Shown: positions 1 to 8,394, counted from the stretch's first letter. The stretch is DNA of 46,433 nt from Prolixibacteraceae bacterium (GCA_003457135.1 DMSQ01000003.1:1-46433); one strand, 5' to 3'. Numbers and translations are program-made. Notes: a model not told the origin generated them from the sequence alone.

Positions 1-915
1 ACGAAGGCAGAAGAATTAGCAAAACGGTTCGGCGTTCCGCGTGTTTATGATGATGCTGAAGAACTGCTCAAACACGAAGAACTTGATTTTATAGACATCA
101 TCACTGATGTTGACACCCATGAGAAATTCACCTTGCTGGGAGCCAAATACGGACTGAATGTAATTTGCCAGAAACCATTGGCTCCGGGCTACGATGCTGC
201 CAAACGGATGATAAAGGCCACCAAAGAGGCAGGGGTGAGGTTCTACGTCCACGAAAATTACCGCTGGCAACCGCAGTTTCGCCTGGTAAAAAAAATACTC
301 GATTCAGGAGTTATCGGTAAAGCATTTCGCTGTGAAACGGCTTTCGTCACCGCCTTCCCGGTTTTCGAAACCCAGCCCTTTTTGGCCGAACTCCGGGAAT
401 TTGCCCTCACCGACCAGGGCTCTCACCAGTTCGATGTGCTTCGCTACCTGTTTGGTGAAGCCGAAACCATATACTGCGAAAAGCAGACCGTCAATCCGTC
501 CATTAAAGGTGAGGATGTTACAACTTCCATCCTGAAAATGGCATGCGGCACAGTTTGTATCCAGAAGATTTCGTTCAGTTCGCCGCTCGAAAATGAAATA
601 TTTCCGCAAACCACTATGCTCATCGAAGGCGACAGAGGCAGTATTCGTCTGGATGCCGGATTCGAACTTAGCGTGACTACTCCATCAGGAACGACCAAAG
701 AAATAGTTCCTATGCGTGTGTATCCCTGGCAGACCGACCGGTTAAAACCAGAACCGCCCAGTATTGTTGACATCAACCAAAATATTCTGGACGATATGCT
801 CGGAAGCGGCAAAGCCGAAAACACCGGCGACGACAATTTCGAAACAGTCCGTCTGGTTTGGGCAGCTTACGAATCGGCAAATTCGGGAAGAGTGGTCAGA
901 TTGAAAGATTTTTAA
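1..915 (+). CDS. Gfo/Idh/MocA oxidoreductase, D-apiose dehydrogenase-like (5' end outside window)
   Basis: The frame is open from the first base, so the true start lies upstream; about 304 residues are visible. The family is NAD(P)-dependent sugar dehydrogenases with an N-terminal Rossmann fold and a C-terminal alpha/beta domain. The diagnostic EKP-type motif appears as CQKPLA (bases 169-186). Further along are HENYRWQ, ETQPFLAE, NPSIKGEDV and a C-terminal TGDDNFETVRLVWAAYESA, a combination I associate from memory with D-apiose dehydrogenases, which oxidise apiose to apionolactone. A lactonase-like gene lies at 3605, which fits that role. The family assignment is secure; the substrate is an inference from motif recall and context. 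Other Gfo/Idh/MocA substrates (inositols, other aldoses) remain possible. Confidence 0.85.
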   Translation, partial: TKAEELAKRFGVPRVYDDAEELLKHEELDFIDIITDVDTHEKFTLLGAKYGLNVICQKPLAPGYDAAKRMIKATKEAGVRFYVHENYRWQPQFRLVKKILDSGVIGKAFRCETAFVTAFPVFETQPFLAELREFALTDQGSHQFDVLRYLFGEAETIYCEKQTVNPSIKGEDVTTSILKMACGTVCIQKISFSSPLENEIFPQTTMLIEGDRGSIRLDAGFELSVTTPSGTTKEIVPMRVYPWQTDRLKPEPPSIVDINQNILDDMLGSGKAENTGDDNFETVRLVWAAYESANSGRVVRLKDF

Positions 916-984
916 ACTATTTTTACTGTTCCACTCGCAATATCCGGAACTATAAAATTAACCTTCAACATAAAACCTGCGTCC

Positions 985-2259
985 ATGAAACAGCGATTTG
1001 TCCTTTTCTTTGTCGTGCCCGCTTTTCTCATTGTCTTAAATATTAATGCACAACAGGCTAACTGGACGCATTTCAGGGGAAGTAACCTGAATGGCATTTC
1101 GGAAGCGACCAATCCGCCGGTAACTTGGGGCATTAGCAACAACATCAAATGGAGAACTGACCTCACAGGCAAAGGATGGTCGTCGCCTGTTGTTTTGGGA
1201 GATCAGATTTGGTTAACTACAGCAACTGAAGATGGCAAAAACATGAAGGTCGTCTGCCTCGATTTCAAAACCGGAAGAATAATTCACGATATTCTGTTGT
1301 TTTCGCCCGATTCGCTGGAGTCGAAACATTCGATAAATACTTATGCCACACCAACTCCATGCATCGAAGACGGTTTTGTGTACATTCATTTTGGCACCTA
1401 TGGAACTGCCTGCCTGAAAACTGCCGATGGGAAGCTGGCCTGGAAGCGGACTGACCTGAATTGCAAGCATGTGCAGGGGCCAGGTTCATCGCCAGTCCTC
1501 TACAAAAATCTGCTCATCCTGCACCTGGAAGGAACCGATGTGCAGTACCTGGTGGCACTCGATAAAAGAACAGGTAGAACTGTCTGGCGCATCGAACGAC
1601 CGACCAAAGTTTATGATCCGCTGACGCCCATCGGCAAAAAAGCTTACATTACTCCTCTAATTGTGACAGTTAAAGGCCGCGATATGCTGATTTCGAACGG
1701 ATCAGGTATTTGTCAGGCATTCGATCCGAAAACCGGGCAGGAAATCTGGCGAATTGTACAGGGCATTGATTCGACCATTGCCATGCCGATAGAAGAAAAT
1801 GGGCTGGTTTACTTTTTCCCCGGATTTGTTGACTCCCCGGATGGCGAAAAATATACTGAACTAATTGCTGTGAATCCTGACGGAAAGGGCGACATTGCCA
1901 GAACCAATGTGTTGTGGAGGCTCAAAACGCCTGTACTGCAATTGCTCACTCCTGTGATTAAAAATGGCCTGATTTACACTGTTGACACCCAAAATAATCT
2001 TCTGTGCATTGAAGCCAAATCGGGTTCTGTGCTTTATTCGCAGCGGATGAAGGCCAAACATTATTCATCGCCTGTAGGTGCAGCGGGCCGGATTTATTTC
2101 ACTTCGGCAAAAGGAGAAACCACAATAATCAGGGAAGGCCGCAAACTGGTGATTGAAGCTGTAAATCAGTTGCCCGGCGAAGTTTTTGCCACTCCTGCCA
2201 TTCTTCGCAATGCCATTTTGCTGCGCACCGACAAAAGCTTGTATTGCATTGGGAAATAA
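985..2259 (+). CDS. Secreted PQQ-type beta-propeller repeat protein (BamB-like)
   Basis: This 424-residue protein starts with a signal peptide (about 24 residues, ending in the NINAQQ region), so it should be periplasmic or surface exposed. It has repeated PQQ-like blades with recurrent G-x-x-x-W and LD-x-x-TG-x-x-W patterns, for example LDKRTGRTVWRI and FDPKTGQEIWRI, spaced 40-60 residues apart across the whole length. The opening WTHFRGSNLNG and GKGWSSPVV are typical of the PQQ-binding-like beta-propeller family of Bacteroidetes and Planctomycetes. No catalytic site for a quinoprotein dehydrogenase can be recognised, so it may be a binding protein. It lies 69 nt after the sugar dehydrogenase on the same strand and may be co-transcribed with it. 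Confidence 0.8.
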   Translation: MKQRFVLFFVVPAFLIVLNINAQQANWTHFRGSNLNGISEATNPPVTWGISNNIKWRTDLTGKGWSSPVVLGDQIWLTTATEDGKNMKVVCLDFKTGRIIHDILLFSPDSLESKHSINTYATPTPCIEDGFVYIHFGTYGTACLKTADGKLAWKRTDLNCKHVQGPGSSPVLYKNLLILHLEGTDVQYLVALDKRTGRTVWRIERPTKVYDPLTPIGKKAYITPLIVTVKGRDMLISNGSGICQAFDPKTGQEIWRIVQGIDSTIAMPIEENGLVYFFPGFVDSPDGEKYTELIAVNPDGKGDIARTNVLWRLKTPVLQLLTPVIKNGLIYTVDTQNNLLCIEAKSGSVLYSQRMKAKHYSSPVGAAGRIYFTSAKGETTIIREGRKLVIEAVNQLPGEVFATPAILRNAILLRTDKSLYCIGK

Positions 2260-2345
2260 TAAAAAAAGAGAGCCAGTATTTCCAGTTCAAACAATAAATA
2301 ACAGACTTGAAAAGTGTACCCTTGGGGACTCCGACTTTCCGGGAT

Positions 2346-2417
2346 TCCGACTTTCCTAAGTCGGAGTGGAAGATTTTTCAAAAGGAAAAGAAGATCACGG
2401 ACTTAGGAAAGTCCGTG
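2346..2417. repeat. REP-type palindromes at the 3' side of the RAYT gene
   Basis: Two short hairpins lie here. One at 2346-2365 has stems TCCGACTT and AAGTCGGA around a tcct loop. The other at 2396-2417 has stems CACGGACTT and AAGTCCGTG. The same two hairpins recur on the other side of the transposase gene (3242-3261, 3290-3311 and again one repeat unit later). A degenerate extra half copy (CTCCGACTTTCC) precedes the first at about 2330-2340. The second hairpin overlaps the end of the RAYT coding frame. Confidence 0.85.
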
Positions 2418-3144
2418 TACCAGGCCAATCTCTCCAATCGGAGACCAAGCCAGCCGATACCGGATTGTTTAATACATAATTTATTACATTCGAAAAATGC
2501 CTTTCATTCCTGATAGTCGTTTCAAAACTTTCGTGTTCCCATAGTTGACCTGTTTGGCCTTCGTTTTCGTTAATATTGCGGGCAGTAAAAAGTTTTATGG
2601 AGTGTAAAATATCCTCAAGGTAAACCGGTTTTCCGTTTTCATCTTTTTCAGAAACCGTGAGTACCCAGTGAATGTGGTTTGACATGATACACCATGCATG
2701 ATTGGTCAATCGCTTGCCTTCCCAAAACAGCAGCGCTTTTTCAATCACTTTACGGTTGTTTTCCTTTAGAAGCGAAAGAGTCGGGAGATTCGAATTGTTC
2801 AAAATTTTATCGAAGGCGAGGCGGTATTTCCGCAAAGCAATTTGATAATCCTTTTTGGCTTGTGTAAGGGACTCCGGGATTCCAACTCCGGAGATTTTAT
2901 CGGACTTTGGAAAGTCAGATTTCAGGTTGTCAGAGTTTGAAACTCCGGCTCCCCAAACTCCGATTCCCGAAAATTCCGCATCCAGGTGATGCAGTCGGTT
3001 TCTGGCGATTTCGAGCTGTAGAGAATATTTATCCATTGCACCTTTGGGAATGGCGCCAAACAAGGTACAAGTAACCGAATACCACTGGCCCGGTTGTTGA
3101 AAGTGTGGAAGTTTCCTACGATAGTGTTCTTTTCTGGGTCTCAT
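2395..3144 (-). CDS. REP-associated tyrosine transposase (RAYT, IS200-like Y1 HUH family)
   Basis: This 249-residue protein begins MRPRKEHYRRKLPHF. It has the HUH metal site as SNHIHWVL (His157, His159) and a YVLNNPVSAGLV block carrying the likely nucleophile Tyr223. These are hallmarks of TnpA-REP/RAYT single-strand transposases, which are domesticated and act on REP hairpins in trans. Palindromic repeats flank the gene on both sides. Residues about 57-93 are a lineage-specific insertion (with GIGVWGAGV and SDFPKSDK) whose DNA consists of REP-like half palindromes. The last codons and the TGA stop are inside the hairpin at 2396-2417. The gene appears intact, and no IS200-style gene pair or second transposase is present. 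It splits an otherwise plus-strand catabolic segment. Confidence 0.88.
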   Translation of the reverse strand: MRPRKEHYRRKLPHFQQPGQWYSVTCTLFGAIPKGAMDKYSLQLEIARNRLHHLDAEFSGIGVWGAGVSNSDNLKSDFPKSDKISGVGIPESLTQAKKDYQIALRKYRLAFDKILNNSNLPTLSLLKENNRKVIEKALLFWEGKRLTNHAWCIMSNHIHWVLTVSEKDENGKPVYLEDILHSIKLFTARNINENEGQTGQLWEHESFETTIRNERHFSNVINYVLNNPVSAGLVSDWRDWPGTRTFLSP

Positions 3145-3180
3145 TGAGTGGAAGTTGTTTGTTAAAGTTAAAGAAAATCA

Positions 3181-3515
3181 GGGACTTTAAGTTTCCTAAC
3201 TCAAAGTTTGCCGGACTTGGGAAAATTCACTTCTTGGGGATTCCGACTTTCCTAAGTCGGAGTTAAAGGCTTTGAAAAGGGAGAAAGATCACGGACTTGG
3301 GAAAGTCCGTGTCCTCCGGGACTTTGAGTTTCCTAACTCAAAGTTTGTCCGACTTGGGAAAATTCACTTCTTGGGGACTCCGACTTTCCTAAGTCGGAGT
3401 TAAAGGCTTTGAATCGGGAGAAAGATCACGGACTTGGGAAAGTCCGTGTCCTCAGGGACTTTAAGTTTCCAAACTCAAAGTTTGCCGGACTTGGAAAAGT
3501 CCGACTCCCAGACAA
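3181..3515. repeat. Tandem REP array, 137-bp period, about 2.4 units
   Basis: The 460-nt gap between the RAYT start and the next gene is mostly this array. Units begin with GGGACTTT at 3181, 3318 and 3455, exactly 137 nt apart. Each full unit holds three hairpins: A, ACTTTGAGTT-tcct-AACTCAAAGT (3184-3207, 3321-3344, partly 3458-3481); B, TCCGACTT-tcct-AAGTCGGA (3242-3261, 3379-3398); and C, CACGGACTT-ggga-AAGTCCGTG (3290-3311, 3427-3448). A partial third unit ends in a hybrid hairpin near 3485-3502. Unit 1 hairpin A has one mismatch that is restored in unit 2. Hairpin order is conserved, so the unit was copied as a block, like a BIME. Confidence 0.9.
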
Positions 3516-3604
3516 GCTGGTTAACAAGAAATCTTCAGGATATTTTAGGTACAACATGCAGGATTATTTTATAAAATTACCAATCAGTTTCAGACTACTA
3601 TCCG

Positions 3605-5413
3605 ATGAAAAAATTAAGGACAAACCACATTACCGTACTATACGAAAACGGCGCCCTTCGGCAAATTAAACTTGGGGATACAGAGATTTTAAGAATGATT
3701 TATTCAGCAGTTCGCGACCGCAACTGGGACACTATTGAACCAAAGATAGAAGATGAACTCCTTGAAATAGGAGAAAATTCATTCGATATCAAACTGAAAG
3801 TTTGCTACCAGACTAATCCCATTCATTTTGTTGCAGAATATCAAATTTCAGGAGAAAAGAATAAAATCCGCTTTGAAATGACGGGAACGGCGCAATCTGA
3901 TTTTCTAAAAAACCGGATTGGCTTCTGTGTGCTGCACCCTATTCGCGAATGTGCCGGTAAAACAGCAACAGCGATTCATTCCGACGGAAGTACTTCGGAA
4001 TTTCTTTTTCCTGAATATATTTCTCCAAACCAGCCTGTCAAAAATGTGCGGGCGATGATTTGGGAAGCTGCTCCGGGCATAACTGCCCGAATGAGTTTTT
4101 CGGGAGACATTTTCGAGATGGAAGACCAGCGAAACTGGACCGATGCCTCTTTTAAAACTTACTGCACTCCATTGGAACTGCCATTTCCGGCAGAAATAAG
4201 AAAAGGCGACACGGTTTTGCAGGTGGTGGAACTGACTATTGAAACGGAAAAGAACCAGAAAAGCCCGGTTAATGATTTTGTTTTTTCGTGGAGTGACGAA
4301 AGGATTTCAAAACTTCCTGAACTGGGAACTGCCATCAGCTCGCGAAAAGAAACACTCACCCATGGTGAAATTGATCTTCTGGGAAACCTTCCCTTTCAAC
4401 ACCTTCGGGTGGAGGTAAAAATGAACCATCCCGATTTTGCCGATGTTTTCGGAAAGGCGATGCGCGAGGGCAAACTACTTGGCTGGCCGCTGTTTGTGGT
4501 TCTTTATCTTTCAGAAAACCATTCGAACGAATACCAGAAGTTTGCTTCGTTTTGCAGGGAGTTGAACGTGAAAGTGAGTTATCTGCTGATGGTTGGCCCA
4601 AATCATCTTCCTTTTGCAGAGTTCGACGAACTTTCGGCACAAATCAGAAACGATTTTCCTGAAATCTTGATCGGGACTGGGGTGAACGCTTATTTTGCCG
4701 AACTGAACCGAACCCGTCCCGCCATCGAAAAAGCCGATTTTGTTAGCTTTACGATTTGTCCGCAGGTTCATGTGTCCGACAGTGCTACACTGGTCGAAAA
4801 TCTGGAGGCACAGGCAGAAGTTGTTAGTTCAGCGCACGTACTTTTCCCTGGAAAACCAATTTATATATCGCCGGTTAGTTTAAAGCAACGCTTCAATGTG
4901 GTGGCTATCACTGCCGAACCCGAGCCGGAACCCGGAACCTTGCCCTCTTCAGTCGATCCGCGTCAGCGGACAGCATTTGCTGCCGTATGGACTTTAGGCA
5001 GCCTGAAATTTTTATCGCAGTCCGGATGCCGGTTGATCAGCTATTACGAAACAGTTGACTGGAAAGGATTTATTCAGGGAGAATTTAATCCTGATTGCCC
5101 TGAAAAGTTCCATGCAAAAGCGAATGATATTTTCCCGATTTATGAAGCGATAAAAGAGCTTTCAGGATTTTCACAGGTGATTCATTCCCATTCATCACAT
5201 CCCCTTTTGTTCGATGGATTGGTTGTTAAATCAGAACTTGAAACCAAACTGTTCATATTCAGTTTTTCTACGGAAGAACTTGTAGTTACCTTAAATACAG
5301 GTCTTCAGCCCAAAGAGATCAGATCGTTGCTATATTCCACAAATCCAGAACTTTCACGAGATCAGTTGACTTTGCAGGCCTGGGATTTGATGGTCATAAA
5401 ATTCAACACGTAA
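3605..5413 (+). CDS. Large uncharacterised protein resembling D-apionate lactonase (ApnL-like)
   Basis: This 602-residue protein has no signal peptide or membrane segment, so it is probably cytoplasmic. Conserved stretches that I recall from the D-apionate lactonase family are AVRDRNWDTI near the N terminus, RIGFCVLHP (about 105-113), FEMEDQRNWTDASFKTYCTP (about 165-184), and a C-terminal half with TIM-barrel-like strands. That family hydrolyses apionolactone to apionate. The Gfo/Idh/MocA dehydrogenase 2.7 kb upstream would supply the substrate, so the pair may form an apiose oxidation route. The ATG at 3605 gives an N terminus slightly shorter than I expect for the family. The substrate rests on recall plus context and not on a database match. 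Confidence 0.6.
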   Translation: MKKLRTNHITVLYENGALRQIKLGDTEILRMIYSAVRDRNWDTIEPKIEDELLEIGENSFDIKLKVCYQTNPIHFVAEYQISGEKNKIRFEMTGTAQSDFLKNRIGFCVLHPIRECAGKTATAIHSDGSTSEFLFPEYISPNQPVKNVRAMIWEAAPGITARMSFSGDIFEMEDQRNWTDASFKTYCTPLELPFPAEIRKGDTVLQVVELTIETEKNQKSPVNDFVFSWSDERISKLPELGTAISSRKETLTHGEIDLLGNLPFQHLRVEVKMNHPDFADVFGKAMREGKLLGWPLFVVLYLSENHSNEYQKFASFCRELNVKVSYLLMVGPNHLPFAEFDELSAQIRNDFPEILIGTGVNAYFAELNRTRPAIEKADFVSFTICPQVHVSDSATLVENLEAQAEVVSSAHVLFPGKPIYISPVSLKQRFNVVAITAEPEPEPGTLPSSVDPRQRTAFAAVWTLGSLKFLSQSGCRLISYYETVDWKGFIQGEFNPDCPEKFHAKANDIFPIYEAIKELSGFSQVIHSHSSHPLLFDGLVVKSELETKLFIFSFSTEELVVTLNTGLQPKEIRSLLYSTNPELSRDQLTLQAWDLMVIKFNT

Positions 5414-5435
5414 ATTGCACAACCGAGCTGGAAAT

Positions 5436-6767
5436 CTACAACAAGTCACTGGCAAGTTCGGCCAGATAACTTCGTTCTCCTTTTACGAGATTTACATGAG
5501 CAAAAATTTCATGATCTTTCATCTTCTCAGTCATGTAAGCCAATCCATTCGACTTCATATCCAGATAAGGCGAATCAATCTGTTGAAGGTCGCCTGTAAA
5601 AACAAGTTTACTTCCCTCTCCGGCCCGGGTAATGATGGTTTTAATTTCGTGAGGTGTCAGGTTTTGGGCCTCATCAATAATGAAGTACGAATTCGACAAA
5701 CTTCTTCCCCGAATATAAGCCAACGGCGTAATGATAAGCTCTTCATCTTTCAGAAGCTCTTCAATTTTCTGGTATTCCATACTTCGCGGATTATAATTGT
5801 GCTTGATGACTGATAAATTATCGAAAAGAGGTTGCATGTAAGGACTGATTTTTTCCTGGGCATCGCCGGGCAAATAACCTAAATCACGATTGCTGAGTGC
5901 AACAATGGGGCGGGCCAGCAAAATCTGCCCAAAGTTTTTGTGTTGTTCGAGCGCCGCAGCCAAAGCTAACAGTGTTTTTCCGGTTCCGGCCTTTCCGGTT
6001 AGTGCAACCAGTTTTATTTCAGGATTAAATAGTGCATCCAGACTGAAGGTTTGCTCAGCGTTTCTGGGTTTAATTCCATAAGCGGTTTTTTTCTCAACCC
6101 TGATCATTTTCTTCAGGCCACCATCATACCGCCCTAAAACGCTGGCTTTCGAAGATTTAATTATAAAGTACTCGTTTATATCCGGAGTCTGCTCCAATCC
6201 CATATCCTCCACCGGAAGCGAATTTTCATTGTACAGTTTTTCGATCAGCGCATCATCAAAACTGGCCAGTTCGGTTACCCCTTTATTCAGGAACTGAATA
6301 TCCTTGACCTTATCGTTGTAATAATCCTCAGCCTGAATTTTCAACGATTTAGCCTTCATTCTGAGATTAATATCCTTCGAGATCAAAATAGTAGGCCGGT
6401 CAGGAAATTTATGCCCAATATGCATAGCAATAGCCAGAATCCGGTGATCAGGAATATCTTCCCTGAACGATTGTTTCATTTCTTCCGGAACAGGTTTCCC
6501 GGTTTCAATGATCAGTTTTCCTTTATCAGGTCCTAATTTTATTCCCCCGTTAAACAGTTTGTCGCCAACAATTTCATCCAGTTCGCGCACGAATTCACGG
6601 GCCTGAAAATTGATCGGATCGTTCCCCCGCTTAAACTTGTCCAATTCTTCGAGAACAGTAATCGGAATTACGATGTCATTATCCTGAAACTGGTAAATAC
6701 TGGTATGGTCGTGAAGTATCACATTGGTATCCAAAACGAAAATTTTGGTTATTTTCTTTCTTGCCAT
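5436..6767 (-). CDS. PIN domain-PhoH family ATPase (predicted RNA helicase/nuclease)
   Basis: This protein has about 443 residues from the preferred start. The N-terminal PIN-type nuclease domain shows FVLDTNVILHD with the first catalytic Asp, VLEELD with an acidic residue, and ISKDINLRMKA. The C-terminal PhoH domain shows a Walker A GKAGTGKT (about 258-265), the Walker B segment FIIDEAQNL and a TGDLQQID sensor-like motif. PIN-PhoH proteins are thought to combine ATP-driven RNA unwinding with RNA cleavage. The ATG at 6767 is chosen because homologues begin M-A-R-K-K just before the FVLDTN strand. An in-frame ATG at 6815 would add 16 residues. The gene converges with the ApnL-like gene, leaving only 22 nt between stops. 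Confidence 0.9.
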   Translation of the reverse strand: MARKKITKIFVLDTNVILHDHTSIYQFQDNDIVIPITVLEELDKFKRGNDPINFQAREFVRELDEIVGDKLFNGGIKLGPDKGKLIIETGKPVPEEMKQSFREDIPDHRILAIAMHIGHKFPDRPTILISKDINLRMKAKSLKIQAEDYYNDKVKDIQFLNKGVTELASFDDALIEKLYNENSLPVEDMGLEQTPDINEYFIIKSSKASVLGRYDGGLKKMIRVEKKTAYGIKPRNAEQTFSLDALFNPEIKLVALTGKAGTGKTLLALAAALEQHKNFGQILLARPIVALSNRDLGYLPGDAQEKISPYMQPLFDNLSVIKHNYNPRSMEYQKIEELLKDEELIITPLAYIRGRSLSNSYFIIDEAQNLTPHEIKTIITRAGEGSKLVFTGDLQQIDSPYLDMKSNGLAYMTEKMKDHEIFAHVNLVKGERSYLAELASDLL

Positions 6768-6889
6768 TTCCGCTATCTTAAAGGTTTCCCTAAATTTAGA
6801 AAAATTAGAATGCAATTCTCCCGATTAAGCCGATAAATTCTCAATTTTACCGTTCTATTTTTTAACCAGTGTTCATAAGTTTTTAACTC

Positions 6890-8188
6890 ATGCAAACTTT
6901 CCAGGAAGTCCTTGATTTTTTATACAGCCAGTTGCCTATGTTTCAGCGTACTGGTCCGGCTGCCTACAAAGATAACCTCGATAATACCATTCGGCTCGAC
7001 TGCATGTTCGGGCATCCGCATCGTTCGTTTAAAACCGTTCATGTTGCCGGAACGAATGGAAAAGGTTCGGTTTCGCACATGCTTGCTTCCGTTTTTCAGG
7101 AAGCCGGATATAAAACGGGGCTTTATACTTCGCCACATTTGAAAGATTTCAGGGAAAGAATCAAGGTAAATGGCGAAATGATTCCGGAAGAAGTGGTTGT
7201 TCAGTTCACTAAATTATACCTCGAAAAAAATGAAAAGGAAGCGCTCGAACCTTCATTTTTTGAATTGACCGTATCTATGGCTTTTGATTACTTCCGAACC
7301 ATGCAGGTTGATGTCGCCGTTATTGAAGTCGGGCTGGGTGGACGGCTCGATTCAACCAACATCATTACACCTGAAGTGTCGGTCGTAACCAACATCAGTT
7401 TCGATCACATGTCGTTGCTGGGCAATACGTTGCCCAAGATTGCGGCGGAGAAAGCCGGGATCATCAAAAAAGGAATTCCGGTTGTGGTAGGCGAATCATC
7501 GCCCGAAACCAATTTCGTTTTTGAACAGGTGGCGGAAAAGGTTAAAACATCACTCGTTTATGCCGACCGGGAATATCAGTCTGATTATTCGATGCTGACA
7601 ACCGGCGGAAAACAAAGCCTGAATATCAGGAAGAATGGAAATTTGTTTTATCCGGATTTGCAGCTTGATTTATTAGGAATTTATCAACGGTACAATGTTC
7701 CGACCGTTCTAAAAACCATCGATATTCTGAATGAAAGAGGATGGAACCTTTCAGAGAGTGTTGTCAGAAGCGGATTACTCCACACCATCCGAAATACGGG
7801 CTTGATGGGACGCTGGCAAATCATCGGGAACAATCCTTTGACGATTTGCGATACAGGGCATAATCCGGCAGGTATCAAAATAGTGGTGGAACAGATTAAT
7901 CAAACGGCTTATAAAAATTTACATCTGATAATCGGCATGGTGAATGATAAAGATCAGGATGAGGTTTTGTCTTTACTTCCATCAAATGCGATCTATTATT
8001 TCACCAAAGCTTCCATACCCCGTGCCGCCGATCCTGAAGTGCTGGCCGGCAAAGCCGCCCGGTTTGGGCTGATGGGGAATTGTTATGCAACTGTTCAGGA
8101 AGCATTTTCTGCTGCCCTTGTACATGCTGATAAAAACGACCTGGTATTTGTTGGTGGAAGTACATTCATAGTGGCCGAAGTTTTATGA
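6890..8188 (+). CDS. folC: Bifunctional folylpolyglutamate synthase/dihydrofolate synthase
   Basis: This 432-residue Mur-ligase-like enzyme adds glutamate to (dihydro)folates in the cytoplasm. The P-loop GTNGKGS is at residues 54-60. It is followed by GLYTSPHL and RIKVNGE, the ADD/GLGGRLDSTN region (IEVGLGGRLDSTNI, about 146-159), and SFDHMSLLGNT with AAEKAGIIK. The C-terminal domain has DTGHNPAG. Length and motif order match FolC and nothing appears missing. It is divergent from the PhoH gene and separated from it by about 120 nt. The tRNA-Val gene follows with its own promoter, so folC is probably transcribed alone. Confidence 0.93.
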   Translation: MQTFQEVLDFLYSQLPMFQRTGPAAYKDNLDNTIRLDCMFGHPHRSFKTVHVAGTNGKGSVSHMLASVFQEAGYKTGLYTSPHLKDFRERIKVNGEMIPEEVVVQFTKLYLEKNEKEALEPSFFELTVSMAFDYFRTMQVDVAVIEVGLGGRLDSTNIITPEVSVVTNISFDHMSLLGNTLPKIAAEKAGIIKKGIPVVVGESSPETNFVFEQVAEKVKTSLVYADREYQSDYSMLTTGGKQSLNIRKNGNLFYPDLQLDLLGIYQRYNVPTVLKTIDILNERGWNLSESVVRSGLLHTIRNTGLMGRWQIIGNNPLTICDTGHNPAGIKIVVEQINQTAYKNLHLIIGMVNDKDQDEVLSLLPSNAIYYFTKASIPRAADPEVLAGKAARFGLMGNCYATVQEAFSAALVHADKNDLVFVGGSTFIVAEVL

Positions 8189-8205
8189 CTTTTTTAAATG
8201 TTTTG

Positions 8206-8236
8206 TTTGCAAATTTCAAAAAGGAGTATATCTTTG
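8206..8236 (+). promoter_or_regulatory. Bacteroidetes-type promoter of tRNA-Val
   Basis: A -33 element TTTG (8206-8209), a 19-nt spacer and a -7 element TATCTTTG (8229-8236) match the Bacteroidetes sigma-ABfr consensus TTTG-N19-TAnnTTTG exactly. The predicted start lies about 40 nt upstream of the tRNA. Confidence 0.8.
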
Positions 8237-8279
8237 CAACGCTTTAAAAAATAAAGCACATACACAAAAACTACAAAAA

Positions 8280-8354
8280 GGGCGATTAGCTCAGCTGGTT
8301 CAGAGCATCTGGTTTACACCCAGAGGGTCGGCGGTTCGAATCCGTCATCGCCCA
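8280..8354 (+). tRNA. tRNA-Val (anticodon TAC)
   Basis: A 75-nt cloverleaf can be drawn. The acceptor stem is GGGCGAT/ATCGCCC with discriminator A. The D arm is GCTC...GAGC, the anticodon stem-loop is CTGGTTTACACCCAG with TAC, and the T arm contains GGTTCGAATCC. CCA is not encoded, as is common in this phylum. It lies immediately before the capsule locus, a typical boundary position, although no integrase or att duplication was seen. Confidence 0.96.
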
Positions 8355-8394
8355 CAAAAGAGGATAACGAAAGTTGTCCTCTTTTGTGTTTTTT
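8353..8394 (+). terminator. Rho-independent terminator of tRNA-Val
   Basis: A long hairpin, CACAAAAGAGGATAAC-gaaa-GTTGTCCTCTTTTGTG with a single mismatch-type pair, is followed directly by six T residues (8389-8394). It starts inside the last bases of the tRNA. Confidence 0.88.

Noticed and set aside
3181..3515. Possible CRISPR array because of regular repeats
   Set aside because: The whole 137-bp unit repeats with no variable spacers, the units are palindromic throughout, and the neighbouring gene is a RAYT with no cas genes.
5415..5813. 132-codon plus-strand reading frame
   Set aside because: It is antisense to the 3' part of the clearly real PIN-PhoH gene and shows no recognisable domain.
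6768..6815. Upstream ATG for the PIN-PhoH gene
   Set aside because: Homologues begin with M-A-R/K-x-K just before the FVLDTN strand, matching the ATG at 6767; the 16 upstream residues look like untranslated leader.
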